The notes under the pieces were generated by a model that was given only the letters and a program-made list of their open reading frames with translations, ran no database searches and had not been told where the DNA came from. A DNA stretch of 40,829 nucleotides from Polyangiaceae bacterium (GTDB taxonomy: Bacteria; Myxococcota_A; Polyangia; Polyangiales; Polyangiaceae), in the NCBI GenBank assembly GCA_022842465.1, contig JALHPN010000064.1, forward strand, positions 1 to 40,829. Direction: 5' to 3'. This document shows positions 31,849-40,665 of this stretch, piece by piece (positions within the stretch are counted from its first letter, which is position 1; every line of letters begins with the position of its first letter). The translations under genes were made by a program, and so were the position numbers.

Positions 31849-33612
31849 ATGCTCCGTCTCCCGATCGCCGCGCGTCTCCTCGCCCTCCTCCTCGCCTCCT
31901 CCGTCGGGCTCGTCGCGTGCGCGGCCGACCCGGACGACGACGGAGAGGAGAGCTCCTCCGACGAGAGCGACCTCACCGAAGGGAGCCCCGAGGCTCGCGC
32001 GGTGCTCGCGCTGGTCAACGCCCGCGAGACGACCTTCGAGGTCCTCACGAAGGAGGGCGGCCTCACCGCCCCCACCGCGAGCGCGATCCTCGCGCATCGC
32101 GACGGGCCGGACGGCGCGATCGGGACCGACGACGACGACCCCTTCGACACGCTCGCCGAGGTCGACGCGATCCGCGGCGTCGGCGCCGCGACGCTGAAGA
32201 AGCTCGTCGCCCTCGCCAAGAAGCGCGGATACCTCGCGAGCGGCGGCGCCGCGAACGTCCTCTTCTCGCCGCTGCCCTACGACCAGAGCCACCTGGCTCG
32301 TGTCGTGCGGGAGATCGACGGGGCGACGAGCACCATCGACATCGCGATGTACTCCTACTCCGACGCGAAGATCGGCGCCGCCCTCGCGAACGCGACGAAG
32401 CGCGGCGTCCGCGTCCGCTTCCTCTACGACGGCGGCGGCGACGACAACCGCATCGCGACCGCCAACGAACGCGCCTCGAGCAAGAGCAGCAAGCTCGAGC
32501 TCGCCGGCGTCGACGTCCGCTTCGTCAACAAGGTCATGCACCACAAGGCCATGATCGTCGACGGGCCGCGCGACGACCTCGCGAAGGCCAAGACGGCGAA
32601 GCTCGTCACCGGCAGCGCGAACTGGTCGAACAGCGCCGCGACGAAGTACGACGAGAACACGCTCTTTGTCACGAACGAGGAGCTCGCGCTGCGCTTCCAG
32701 CGTGAGTTCGAGCTCATGTGGGCCCACTCGCGTGACTTCAGCGGCCTCACGCCGCCGCTCGCCGAGGGCCCGGGCACCGCGACCATCACCGACGCCGCGA
32801 TCCCGGACGACCCGAACGCCGCCGTCTACTTCACCTCGAGCAACTTCACCGCGCGGGGGACCACCTTCTCGACGACGGGCGAGAACACGGTCGCGAACGA
32901 GCTCGTCCTCGCCATCAGCGGCGCGACGAGGTCGATCCACATCGCGTCCGGCCACCTCCGCTCGCGTCCGGTCTCGGAAGCGCTCATCGCGAAGAAGAAG
33001 GCGAACCCCGGCCTCGACGTGCGCGTCTACCTCGACGGCCAGGAGTTCATCGCGAAGACCACTCACGAAGAGCAGCTCCGCGACCTCGAGACGTGCGTCG
33101 CGAACGCGGGGGCCTCCGAGTCGAAGGCGCGCGCGTGCAGGGACAAGGGCTTCCTCTTCGGCTACCAGATCGGCGAGGCGGGCATCGACGTCCGCTACAA
33201 GTACTACGCCTACCGCTGGAACCACGGGTACGCGCCGCAGATGCACCACAAGTACATGGTGATCGACGGGACCGACCTCTGGACCGGCAGCTACAACCTC
33301 TCCGACAACGCCGAGCACGAGACGTTCGAGAACATGATCCACCTGCGCGGCGCGGAGAACGCGGCGCTCGTGCAGTCCTTCGAGGACAACTTCCTCGCGA
33401 TCTGGGAGACGGGGCGCGAGGAGGACAAGCTGACGAAGCTCCTCGGCACGATCCGCGGCCAGCAGACGATCCCGATCGTGTTCGAGCCGATGGCGCTCGG
33501 CTGGAACGAGGTGAGCGATCTCAAGCGCCTCATCCGTTCGAGCTGTCCCGCCGTCGACTCGGTCGACTTCCGGCGGAACGCCGCGGCGAAGACCACCTGC
33601 ACGAAGCCGTGA
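31849..33612 (+). CDS. Phospholipase-D-superfamily lipoprotein with helix-hairpin-helix
   Basis: The product is 587 aa from ATG 31849 (GTG 31828 is possible). The lipobox VGLVAC (Cys about residue 24) is followed by an acidic tether (DDDGEESSSDESD), a ComEA-like helix-hairpin-helix (EVDAIRGVGAATLKKLVALA, about 104-123) and two PLD catalytic HKD motifs: MHHKAMIVDG with TGSANWSNS (His 231, Lys 233, Asp 238), and MHHKYMVIDG with TGSYNLSDN (His 466, Lys 468, Asp 473). The HhH plus HKD pairing is found in nucleases, so an extracellular nuclease is as likely as a phospholipase. It overlaps the ChaN-like start by 4 bases (GTGA). Confidence 0.9.
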   Translation: MLRLPIAARLLALLLASSVGLVACAADPDDDGEESSSDESDLTEGSPEARAVLALVNARETTFEVLTKEGGLTAPTASAILAHRDGPDGAIGTDDDDPFDTLAEVDAIRGVGAATLKKLVALAKKRGYLASGGAANVLFSPLPYDQSHLARVVREIDGATSTIDIAMYSYSDAKIGAALANATKRGVRVRFLYDGGGDDNRIATANERASSKSSKLELAGVDVRFVNKVMHHKAMIVDGPRDDLAKAKTAKLVTGSANWSNSAATKYDENTLFVTNEELALRFQREFELMWAHSRDFSGLTPPLAEGPGTATITDAAIPDDPNAAVYFTSSNFTARGTTFSTTGENTVANELVLAISGATRSIHIASGHLRSRPVSEALIAKKKANPGLDVRVYLDGQEFIAKTTHEEQLRDLETCVANAGASESKARACRDKGFLFGYQIGEAGIDVRYKYYAYRWNHGYAPQMHHKYMVIDGTDLWTGSYNLSDNAEHETFENMIHLRGAENAALVQSFEDNFLAIWETGREEDKLTKLLGTIRGQQTIPIVFEPMALGWNEVSDLKRLIRSSCPAVDSVDFRRNAAAKTTCTKP

Positions 33613-34604
33613 GGAGCGCTTCCGCGCTCCTCGTCGCCCTCTCCCTCGGGCTCGCGGCCGGCTGCGGCCCGCGCGGCGCGGCCGGGCCGGTCGCGCCGCG
33701 AGAGGCAGAGCTCCCGCCCCTTCCCGCCTGGCAGGCGAGCCTCGACCGGGCGCATCCGCTCGTCGGACGCGTCTGGAGCACCCGGGAAGGACGCTTCGTC
33801 GACGAGCGTGCGCTCCGCGCGTCACTCCGCGGCCACGTGCTGCTCGGCGAGAAGCACGACAACCCCGATCACCACGCGCTCCAGGCGCGCCTCCTCGGGG
33901 CGATGCGCGCGAGCGGCCGCTCGCCCGTCGTCGCCTTCGAGATGCTCGCCCTCGCCGACGAGGAGCGCGCTCGTTCTGCGCAGCGCGCATCCCCTTCCGA
34001 GCCCGACGCCGTCGCGCGGGCCGTGAGCTGGGAGAGGTCGGGCTGGCCGGCCTTCTCGATGTACGCTCCGGTCTTCCGCGAGGCGCTCGCGATCGGGAGG
34101 CCGCTCGTCGCGACCGGCCTCGCGCCGGACACGATGCGCGCGATCGTGCGGGACGGCGCCGCGACGACCCCAGCGCCGGTCCCTCTGGGCGATGCCGAGA
34201 CGACGTCGCTCCGCGAGGAGCTCGTCGCCTCGCACTGCGGACACCTCCCGGAGGCGATGGTGGAGGGGATGAGCCGGGCTCAGCGCGCGCGGGACGCGAC
34301 GATGGCGGACGCGATGGTGCGCGCGGCGCGCGCGGAGAGGGTCGACGACGCCGTCCTCGTCGCGGGCGCAGGCCACGTCCGGAAGGACCGCGGCGTGCCG
34401 CGCGATCTCGCCGCGCTCGATCCCGCACGCCCCGTCGTCAGCGTCACGATGGTCGAGGTCGAGCGCGACAAGCTCGAGGCGGCCGCCTACGCGCCGCGCT
34501 GGAACACGAGCGCCCTGCCGTTCGATTTCCTCTGGTTCACGCCCCGGGCGAGCGACGACGACCCGTGCGCGAGCTTCAGAAGAACGTCGCGTACCCGCCC
34601 GTGA
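33609..34604 (+). CDS. ChaN-family lipoprotein (probable haem-binding)
   Basis: The product is 331 aa from GTG 33609, whose last two bases are the first two of the upstream stop TGA. The lipobox LGLAAGC (Cys about residue 19) is followed by the ChaN core: HVLLGEKHDNPDHHALQARL (residues about 77-96), PVVAFEMLALADEE (about 112) and VLVAGAGHVRKDRGVP (about 257). ChaN members bind haem or take part in iron uptake on the outer membrane; Campylobacter ChaN is the reference. Its C-terminus overlaps the convergent gene by 29 bp. The coupling to the PLD gene predicts a shared process, perhaps use of extracellular debris, but this is inference. Confidence 0.85.
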   Translation: MRSASALLVALSLGLAAGCGPRGAAGPVAPREAELPPLPAWQASLDRAHPLVGRVWSTREGRFVDERALRASLRGHVLLGEKHDNPDHHALQARLLGAMRASGRSPVVAFEMLALADEERARSAQRASPSEPDAVARAVSWERSGWPAFSMYAPVFREALAIGRPLVATGLAPDTMRAIVRDGAATTPAPVPLGDAETTSLREELVASHCGHLPEAMVEGMSRAQRARDATMADAMVRAARAERVDDAVLVAGAGHVRKDRGVPRDLAALDPARPVVSVTMVEVERDKLEAAAYAPRWNTSALPFDFLWFTPRASDDDPCASFRRTSRTRP

Positions 34605-36606
34605 AGGACAGGCTGATCGTCGGCCCCCACACGCCTCGGAGGGACGGCTGGACGACGCTCGGATCGGCCATCCCGAGGTGGAAGCGGATCTCGGGGGACA
34701 CGGAGTAGAGCGGCCACGCGCCCTGCCCCCGCGACAGGGCGAGCGCCGCGACCTCGACGTCCACTCCCCAGAGGACGGGCGTCTCGCGCAAGGCCTCTCG
34801 GATCCGCGCGCCGCCCACGAGGATGATCGATCCCGCGTCGTGGCTCTTCCGGAGATCGAGCGGGAGCCCGTAGGAGGTGAGCAGCTCCCAGACGAGGGGC
34901 CAGCGGATCTCCTGCTCGAGCATCGTCACCTGCGGATGACCGCCGGCGTCCCCCCGCGAGTCGTAGTGGAGCGCGGTCGAGATGCCCGCGTTCAGCTCGA
35001 CGGCCGAGCGGTTCCGGCGCCCGGGGAGATAGGTGCCGAAGCGGTACGCGATGCCCATGGAGACGCCGAGGGCCGGCGCGTAGAGGTCGATCGGCGCGCT
35101 CTTCGGGAAGAGCGCGCTCGTGCTCACCGAGGCGAGGAGCTGGAAGGTGAGGCCGTGGTCGTTCGCGGCCGCGCCCTCGAGCGTCGACACGTCCTCGGAC
35201 GCGCGGGGGAGCTCGACGAGGAGCGGACGGAGGAGGCTCACGCCCACGGTCCCGAGCGCGAGGAGGCGCCCGGCGGAGCAGGGGGCCGCGCGCTCGTCGA
35301 TCGAGTCGTCGGGAGCGTCCGGCATCGACTCCGTGACGCACGGGTCCACCGCCGCGGTGACCACGTCGGGCGCGAGGAGCTGGCCGCGCGGCGCGACGCC
35401 GATCTCGACGACCGGCCGCGGGGCTCCCTCGCGGAGAGCGTCGATCGCGCGCCGCGCGGCCTTGAAGAGGTGACTCGCGTAGGACGCCGTCCCGGAGCGC
35501 GCGCGGCGCACGTGACGCGGGAGGGTCCACCAGGGCGTCGGGTCGAGGAGATCGGCGAACGCGATCCGCTCGCGCTCGCCGAGCTTCTCGAAGGAGGCCT
35601 GGACCCCGTCGGGGTCGAGCGCCATCGCGAGCTGGATCTCGACCTTCTTCACGGCGCGGACGACGTGCGCGCGGTCGGAGGCATCGCGCGTGAGGCCGAG
35701 GTGACCGTCGCCGGTCGTCGTCCAGCACGCCGGTAGGCCCTCTTCGACGGACTGATCGAGGCGCTCGCAGGACTCGACGCTCGTCGCGCGGGTGACGCGG
35801 AGGCCGTTCGCGTTGAAGAAGTCGTGGCGACTGCGCGTGAAGGTGTTGCCCTTCGCCCAGGCGCGATCCGTCATCACGAGGTGGCCGGCCGAGAAGGCGT
35901 CCTCGAAGAAGTGGAGCGCGAAGCCGTGCTCGAGGATGGCCTCCGCCGCGCGGCCGTGAGCGGCGAGCTCGAGGGAGCGGAGGTGATGGCCGAGGAACTG
36001 ACCGACGGCGTTGTCGACGGCGCCGGCGAGGCCCGCGTCGCGGACCACGGTCTCGAGGCTCCGGCTCGCGTCGACGAAGTGCGAGCGCGTCCGCTGCGCG
36101 CGCAGCTCGTAGCCGGGATCGATGAAGTAGAAGTCGACGTCGAGCTCGTGCACGAACGACATGCGCTCGACGGGCGCCTTGGGCGCGGTCCGCACGCGCT
36201 CGAGGAAGCGGCGCCATTCGTAAGCCGCGGCGGTCGTGAGCTCCCGGCCCTTCGACGAGACGAGAACCTGACGGAGCTCGGCCGGGCCGTCCGCGTGATC
36301 GCCGGCGAGGGCGGGGAGCGCGGCGTAGGGGACGCAGTCCGCCCCAGCGTGGGCGCGGAGCATGGGCGTCGTCAGAGGCGCGCTCGAGGGGACGTCGTCG
36401 AGGCCCACCCTCACGTCCGCGCAGAGCGAGAGGCCGTCGGGGCCCGTCTTGGCGACCGCGTCGCGGAGCACGCGCTGGACGCCGTCCGGCAGCTGCGCCA
36501 CGGCGTCCTTCGCGAGCACGACGTGCTCGGGAAAGTACCAGGCGTGAGCCTTCGAGCTGGGGAGGAGGAGGGCGAACGCGAGGACCGCGCTCAGGGATAC
36601 GCGCAA
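34576..36606 (-). CDS. Exported zinc phospholipase C / P1-nuclease-like protein with a barrel-like C-terminus
   Basis: The product is 676 aa; the start is TTG 36606, just inside the upstream gene (16-bp overlap). The signal peptide is followed directly by AHA|WYFPEH, so Trp 23 would be mature residue 1 and His 28 residue 6, as in P1 nuclease (Trp1, His6). ALPALAGDHADG (Asp103/His104), SFVHELDVD (His153) and ALHFFEDAFSAGHLV (H-x3-D-x5-H, residues 232-242) match the trinuclear zinc set; His261 then N265 follow. Residues about 420-676 are beta-rich and end in GGYATFF with a terminal Phe, as in outer-membrane barrels. Phospholipase C or nuclease at the cell surface is the best guess. Confidence 0.65.
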   Translation of the reverse strand: MRVSLSAVLAFALLLPSSKAHAWYFPEHVVLAKDAVAQLPDGVQRVLRDAVAKTGPDGLSLCADVRVGLDDVPSSAPLTTPMLRAHAGADCVPYAALPALAGDHADGPAELRQVLVSSKGRELTTAAAYEWRRFLERVRTAPKAPVERMSFVHELDVDFYFIDPGYELRAQRTRSHFVDASRSLETVVRDAGLAGAVDNAVGQFLGHHLRSLELAAHGRAAEAILEHGFALHFFEDAFSAGHLVMTDRAWAKGNTFTRSRHDFFNANGLRVTRATSVESCERLDQSVEEGLPACWTTTGDGHLGLTRDASDRAHVVRAVKKVEIQLAMALDPDGVQASFEKLGERERIAFADLLDPTPWWTLPRHVRRARSGTASYASHLFKAARRAIDALREGAPRPVVEIGVAPRGQLLAPDVVTAAVDPCVTESMPDAPDDSIDERAAPCSAGRLLALGTVGVSLLRPLLVELPRASEDVSTLEGAAANDHGLTFQLLASVSTSALFPKSAPIDLYAPALGVSMGIAYRFGTYLPGRRNRSAVELNAGISTALHYDSRGDAGGHPQVTMLEQEIRWPLVWELLTSYGLPLDLRKSHDAGSIILVGGARIREALRETPVLWGVDVEVAALALSRGQGAWPLYSVSPEIRFHLGMADPSVVQPSLRGVWGPTISLSFTGGYATFF

Positions 36607-38588
36607 CGGAGCCCGAGCTTACCGTACTTGTTGAGCAGCATCGACGTGCGGCTCTGACCGCTCGCGGGCTTGGCGTAGCCGTGCACCTCCCACGAGCCGC
36701 TCGCGTTCCAGCCGTGGCGGGCGTCGAAGGGGCTCGCCGCGTAGGTCACGTTGCTCGTCAGGCCGTAGTTGTTGCCGATGAGGTCGGCGTGGCCGAAGGG
36801 CCCCCGGCCGCGCGTCCGGCCCGGCGCGGAGATGAACACGATGTAGTCGCTGCCGAGGAGCTTCGGGTACTCGTAGCTGTACTGGTAGTCGGCGTACTCG
36901 ATCGTCGTGGCGTTCGCGTCCCACTTCACGGCGCAGGCGTCCTGCATCGCGTCCGTGGCCCAGGGGAAGCGGCAGCCCCAGTAGCTGTTCGTGCCGACCG
37001 CGCGCGGCGTCCGGGTCGTCTCCTCTGCCCACGGCGGGTTGTACGCGCCCCAGGCGGCGACCCACTCTTGCCCGAGCTCGAGGCGGCCGCCGTCCCAGAC
37101 GCAGAAGGCCTGGCCGACGAGGTAGTCGATGCACTGCATCGACTTCGTGTCGTAGTCGTCCTGCCCGAGCTGGGGCGCCGCGCCGTCGTGCTCCCCTTCG
37201 GGGAAGCGGAACGCGTGCGTCCCGGGCGCGCCGACGAAGCAGCCCGTGCTCCCCTGCGCGTTCGCCTTGAAGATGAACCCGCCGAGGTGGCGCTTCACGG
37301 CGGTGTAGATCCCCGCCTGCTCCGTGCCCGCCATGCAGGTCGTGCCCGACGTCGTCTGTCCCTGCGAGCAGTCGGCGAGCTCGCCCGCGTTCTGGTTCCC
37401 GTCGAAGCTGGTCGGGAGATAGAGGTCCCAGTCCGGCTCGAGGAGGAGCCGCCCCTGCGCGTTGCCGGGGATCGCGGGGACGCGCCCGAGCGCCCGGGCC
37501 TGCTGCACGAACCCGCGGACGTCGTAGTTCACGTCCTCGAGGAACGCGCGGATGCGCCCGGCGGTCACCTGGTACTTCCCGAGCTTCACGGTCTGGCCCA
37601 CCGTCGGCCCGGACGTCGGCGTCACCTCGGCCGTCGCGCAGCAGTCCTCCCACTGCTCCGCGCCGAGGCTCCCCGCGCCGCCGAAGCCGCACGTGTCGCC
37701 GCCCCAGTGCCGCTTGCAGCTCCGGTGCGAGGCGCACTTGAACTGGTAGTTGCAGCCGCCCGACGCGCAGTCGCCGTCGACCGCGCACGTAAGGCCCGCC
37801 GCGCAGCCGGGGTTGCCGCCGCCGCAGTCGACGTCGGTCTCCGTGCCGTTCTTCTTGCCATCCGTCGGCGTCGGGGCCTGGCAGCGCTTGCCCTGGCCGT
37901 CGCCGAGATCGGCGCACACGTCGGACGCGCAGTCGCCGTCGACGAGGCACTTGAGCGCGTCGGCGCAGAGGTTGCCGCTCGAGCCGCCGCAGTCGACGTC
38001 CGTCTCGTCGCCGTTCTGCTCGCCGTCCGCCGGCGCGGGCTGCGTGCAGACCCCGGCCTTGCAGAAGGCGCTCGTGCAGTCCTCGCGCACCTTGCACTTC
38101 GCGGCGTCGGCGCACTTCGGGTTGCCCGCGCCGCCGCAGTCGACGTCGGTCTCGGTGCCGTTCTTGACCCCGTCGGTGGACGACGGCGCCTGGCACACGG
38201 CGTCCTTGCACGCGCTCGAGGTGCAGTCGGCGGCGACCTTGCATCCCTTGCCGTCCGCGCACGGGCTACAGCTCCCGCCGCAGTCGATGGCGGTCTCGCT
38301 GCCGTTCTTCACGCCGTCGGTGCAGGTCGCGGGCTCGCAGAGGCCCTTCGCGATGTTGCACACCCCGGACGGGCAGTCCGCGTCCTTCGTGCACGCGACG
38401 TCCGGCGCGCCTCCGTCCGGCTGCCCGGGCACCGCTCCGTCCTCGGACAGCGTGCCGCCGTCCGCGGAGGTGCCGCCGTCCTCCCCGTCAGGGTCGACGC
38501 TCGACGACGACGAGCAGCCTGCGGGAGCAGCGAGCGCGGAGACACCGACGAAGAAAAAGAGGAGAGCCGGGATGCGAGCGCGGGTCAT
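36591..38588 (-). CDS. Cys-rich four-repeat lipoprotein with formylglycine-enzyme-like fold
   Basis: The product is 665 aa from ATG 38586-38588. The lipobox LAAPAGC (Cys about residue 25) is followed by a Gly/Asp tether to about 60, a CTKDADCPSGVC module, then four tandem repeats of about 48 residues (about 90-285) each with DG.KNG.ETD.DCGG and two further Cys pairs. The C-terminal 360 residues have the FGE/SUMF1 fold: VGQTVKLGKYQVTAGRIRAF, QAFCVWDGGRLELGQEWVAA (about 493) and the terminal GLRCAYP. The Cys pair that FGE uses for catalysis is not visible before that end, so a binding role is likelier. It overlaps the downstream gene by 16 bp. Confidence 0.75.
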   Translation of the reverse strand: MTRARIPALLFFFVGVSALAAPAGCSSSSSVDPDGEDGGTSADGGTLSEDGAVPGQPDGGAPDVACTKDADCPSGVCNIAKGLCEPATCTDGVKNGSETAIDCGGSCSPCADGKGCKVAADCTSSACKDAVCQAPSSTDGVKNGTETDVDCGGAGNPKCADAAKCKVREDCTSAFCKAGVCTQPAPADGEQNGDETDVDCGGSSGNLCADALKCLVDGDCASDVCADLGDGQGKRCQAPTPTDGKKNGTETDVDCGGGNPGCAAGLTCAVDGDCASGGCNYQFKCASHRSCKRHWGGDTCGFGGAGSLGAEQWEDCCATAEVTPTSGPTVGQTVKLGKYQVTAGRIRAFLEDVNYDVRGFVQQARALGRVPAIPGNAQGRLLLEPDWDLYLPTSFDGNQNAGELADCSQGQTTSGTTCMAGTEQAGIYTAVKRHLGGFIFKANAQGSTGCFVGAPGTHAFRFPEGEHDGAAPQLGQDDYDTKSMQCIDYLVGQAFCVWDGGRLELGQEWVAAWGAYNPPWAEETTRTPRAVGTNSYWGCRFPWATDAMQDACAVKWDANATTIEYADYQYSYEYPKLLGSDYIVFISAPGRTRGRGPFGHADLIGNNYGLTSNVTYAASPFDARHGWNASGSWEVHGYAKPASGQSRTSMLLNKYGKLGLRCAYP
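37734..38321 (-). repeat. Four in-gene repeats encoding NG-E-D-DCGG modules
   Basis: Residues about 90-285 of the FGE-fold lipoprotein are four units of 44-50 codons. Each begins DG.KNG.ET..DCGG and carries a DC-x4/5-C pair. The DNA repeats are diverged, not identical. Confidence 0.85.
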
Positions 38589-38596
38589 CGCGCTTC

Positions 38597-38602
38597 ATCG
38601 TA
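38597..38602 (-). promoter_or_regulatory. Candidate -10 box (TACGAT)
   Basis: TTACGAT on the minus strand ends 8 nt before ATG 38588. It matches the TACGAT before the OmpA-like gene. It would drive the FGE-fold lipoprotein and its overlapping partner. Confidence 0.35.
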
Positions 38603-38669
38603 AGGGAGGAACGCCCGTTCTACGAGGTCACCCTAACGGCTGACACCCACGTCGGTCGCCTGTCCTCGC

Positions 38670-39344
38670 TCAACGGAGCACCTCGACCGTCACGGAGGCG
38701 ACCCCCTGGCTCGCCGACGCGATCGCCGTGAAGGCCGCCCGCGAGAGGTCGATGCACCGGCCGGCCACGAACGGCCCGCGGTCGTTGATGCGGACGGTGA
38801 CGGTCCTTCCGTTCGCGGTGTTCGTCACCCGGACCCGCGTGCCGAACGGCAGCCTCTTGTGGGCGGCAGTGAGCGCGTTCGGGTCGAACGACTCCCCGTT
38901 CGCCGTCCGCTGGCCCTCCGAGTAGAAGGAGGCCTTGCACGACTCGATCTGGCCCGTACCGGTGCCGGCCGGCGCACGTTCGCCGGCGTTTCCGGGGGCG
39001 GCGTCCTCGGGACGGAGGTACGTGCCGAAGACCCAGCCCTCCGCGCCGCCGTTCGTGACCTGGTAGTAGCCGTTCTGCGGGCTCGCCTTCACGAGGGTGA
39101 CGACGGCGCCCGAGGCGAGCACGCGCTTCACGGGCTCGCGGCGGGACGGTCCCTCCCGGAAGTTCAGCCGCGTCGTGGTCGCGAACCTGGCGCCGACACG
39201 CGCCGTGCCGGTGAGCGCGTCGTCGTCGATCCCGACGTCCTCGTCGCCGACGCTCTCGTCGTCCTCGCTCGTGTCCGCCGCGCAGCCGACCGCGAACGTG
39301 GGGAGGGCGAGCGCGAGGAGGAGGAGGGCCCGCGAGAGCGTCAT
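38670..39344 (-). CDS. SH3 + RlpA-like double-psi beta-barrel lipoprotein
   Basis: The product is 224 aa from ATG 39342-39344 (ATG 39368 is an alternative). The lipobox TFAVGC (Cys about residue 21) is followed by an acidic tether ([15 protein letters not shown]), a bacterial SH3 domain ([20 protein letters not shown] to GWVFGTYL, about 55-110), then an RlpA/DPBB domain ([59 protein letters not shown]). RlpA is a lytic transglycosylase of denuded peptidoglycan in the periplasm; the Asp in RINDRGPF is the catalytic-type residue. No FtsN-type SPOR domain is attached. It probably helps cell separation or remodels the wall. Confidence 0.9.
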   Translation of the reverse strand: MTLSRALLLLALALPTFAVGCAADTSEDDESVGDEDVGIDDDALTGTARVGARFATTTRLNFREGPSRREPVKRVLASGAVVTLVKASPQNGYYQVTNGGAEGWVFGTYLRPEDAAPGNAGERAPAGTGTGQIESCKASFYSEGQRTANGESFDPNALTAAHKRLPFGTRVRVTNTANGRTVTVRINDRGPFVAGRCIDLSRAAFTAIASASQGVASVTVEVLR

Positions 39345-39487
39345 GCTCGGGGGAGCAGCAACCGCCATACCGCACCGGATGTGCGCCTTCGCCCCCGAAA
39401 CCTGCGTGATCCAGAGAGCGATCTGGGTCGCCTCTGCGCCTCGTCGCGATCCCCTCTCCGCGTCGTGAGGAGCGAGGATCATCCTCG

Positions 39488-40654
39488 TCAGGCGGCGGGC
39501 GCGGGGCGACAGGAGGCGAGGCGCGCGATGGAGGCGATCTGCTCACGGAGGGTCGCCGTCTCGGCCGCGAGCTCCGGCGCCGCGCGGGCGCGGTCGATCG
39601 CGGTGAGGACCTCGTCGCGGAGCGGCGCGCGGAGCTCCGACCACGTGGCGTCCGGCGTCGCGAGCGCGAGGGCCGCCACGACGTCGGCGCGCGACGGAGA
39701 CGCTTCGGCCGGCGCGGCCCCGAGCGCCGTGGTCACGAGCGCGTAGAGGTCGGTGGCGCGGAGCGCGGCGAGCATGTGGGCCATCGCGCCGGCGGGCGCG
39801 GCGGGATGGGGCCGCACGTCGACGGCGAGGACGACCTCCCGCATCGCCTCGGCAAAGGCCGCGATGACGTGAGGTGCCGTCGCGTCGGGCGCGAGGCCCG
39901 CGAGCGCGACGTGCGCCCGCGCCTCGGCCCCCGTGACGATCGCGCCGACGTGCACGGTCCCGGACAGACCGAAGACGACCGCCCGCGGCATGTCGCGCGG
40001 CCGGAGGACGAGCCACCCGCGAGAGCCGCCGCTCGCGGGGTCGGTCGTCGCCATCGCCGCGAAGAGCTTCCCGAGCGGCACCCAGTGCGGCGGGTACTTG
40101 AAGCGCGCCACGTCCAGGAGGAGGACGAGGTCCTTGTCGGGGTGATAGCCGCCGATCGGGGAGAAGTGCCCGTCGCCGGTCTGGCCGAGCCCGCCGCGCG
40201 CATAGGCGGCGATCGCGAGCGGCGCGCGAGGCGTGCGCGTGACCTCCTGCACCATGGCGCGGAGCGCCTCCTCGTCCGACGCCCGCGCCCGCACGACCTC
40301 CACCGCGGCGCCGTTGCAGCGCGAGAGGCAGGCGAGCTCCTCCAGCGTGAGGCCCTTCGCGCGGACGTCGTCGAGCGGCGCGCAGCAGTCGAGCAGCTCC
40401 TCGCTGAACCACCGCCAGGGCCCCTTCCAGAGCCGGCCCGGATCGACGCCGAGCGCGTTGAGGACGACGACGAGCGAGCCGAGGCCGCAGAAGGCGGGGT
40501 CGGCCTGCGTGTGGAACTGCTCCGCGAGCGCGAAGAAGCTCTCGAGGTGCCCCGTCGCGAGCGCTTCGCGAAAGAGCGCGCGGCCCGCCTCGGACGAGAA
40601 GGCGACGAGGTCGGCGGGGAGCGGCCGCTGGTAGAAGCTGGTCGTCGGCTCCAT
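39488..40654 (-). CDS. Phytochelatin synthase, plant-type
   Basis: The product is 388 aa from ATG 40652-40654. The N-terminal domain is remarkably plant-like: [20 protein letters not shown] puts the catalytic Cys at residue 56, [17 protein letters not shown] puts Cys at 90 and 91, and ACLSRC at 109 and 113, the numbers known for Arabidopsis PCS1. [16 protein letters not shown] gives His 163 and [17 protein letters not shown] gives Asp 181 (162 and 180 in the plant). The C-terminal 165 residues are Ala-rich with a single Cys, unlike the Cys-rich plant regulatory tail. The enzyme transfers gamma-Glu-Cys units between glutathiones to make metal-binding phytochelatins, or hydrolyses conjugates. 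Cytosolic. Confidence 0.9.
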   Translation of the reverse strand: MEPTTSFYQRPLPADLVAFSSEAGRALFREALATGHLESFFALAEQFHTQADPAFCGLGSLVVVLNALGVDPGRLWKGPWRWFSEELLDCCAPLDDVRAKGLTLEELACLSRCNGAAVEVVRARASDEEALRAMVQEVTRTPRAPLAIAAYARGGLGQTGDGHFSPIGGYHPDKDLVLLLDVARFKYPPHWVPLGKLFAAMATTDPASGGSRGWLVLRPRDMPRAVVFGLSGTVHVGAIVTGAEARAHVALAGLAPDATAPHVIAAFAEAMREVVLAVDVRPHPAAPAGAMAHMLAALRATDLYALVTTALGAAPAEASPSRADVVAALALATPDATWSELRAPLRDEVLTAIDRARAAPELAAETATLREQIASIARLASCRPAPAA

Positions 40655-40665
40655 GCGTCGCGTCG

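Noticed and set aside
31222..34428. 1068-codon minus-strand open frame
   Set aside because: It is antisense to the PLD and ChaN-like genes, whose catalytic motifs are intact. Its composition is typical of GC-rich shadow frames.
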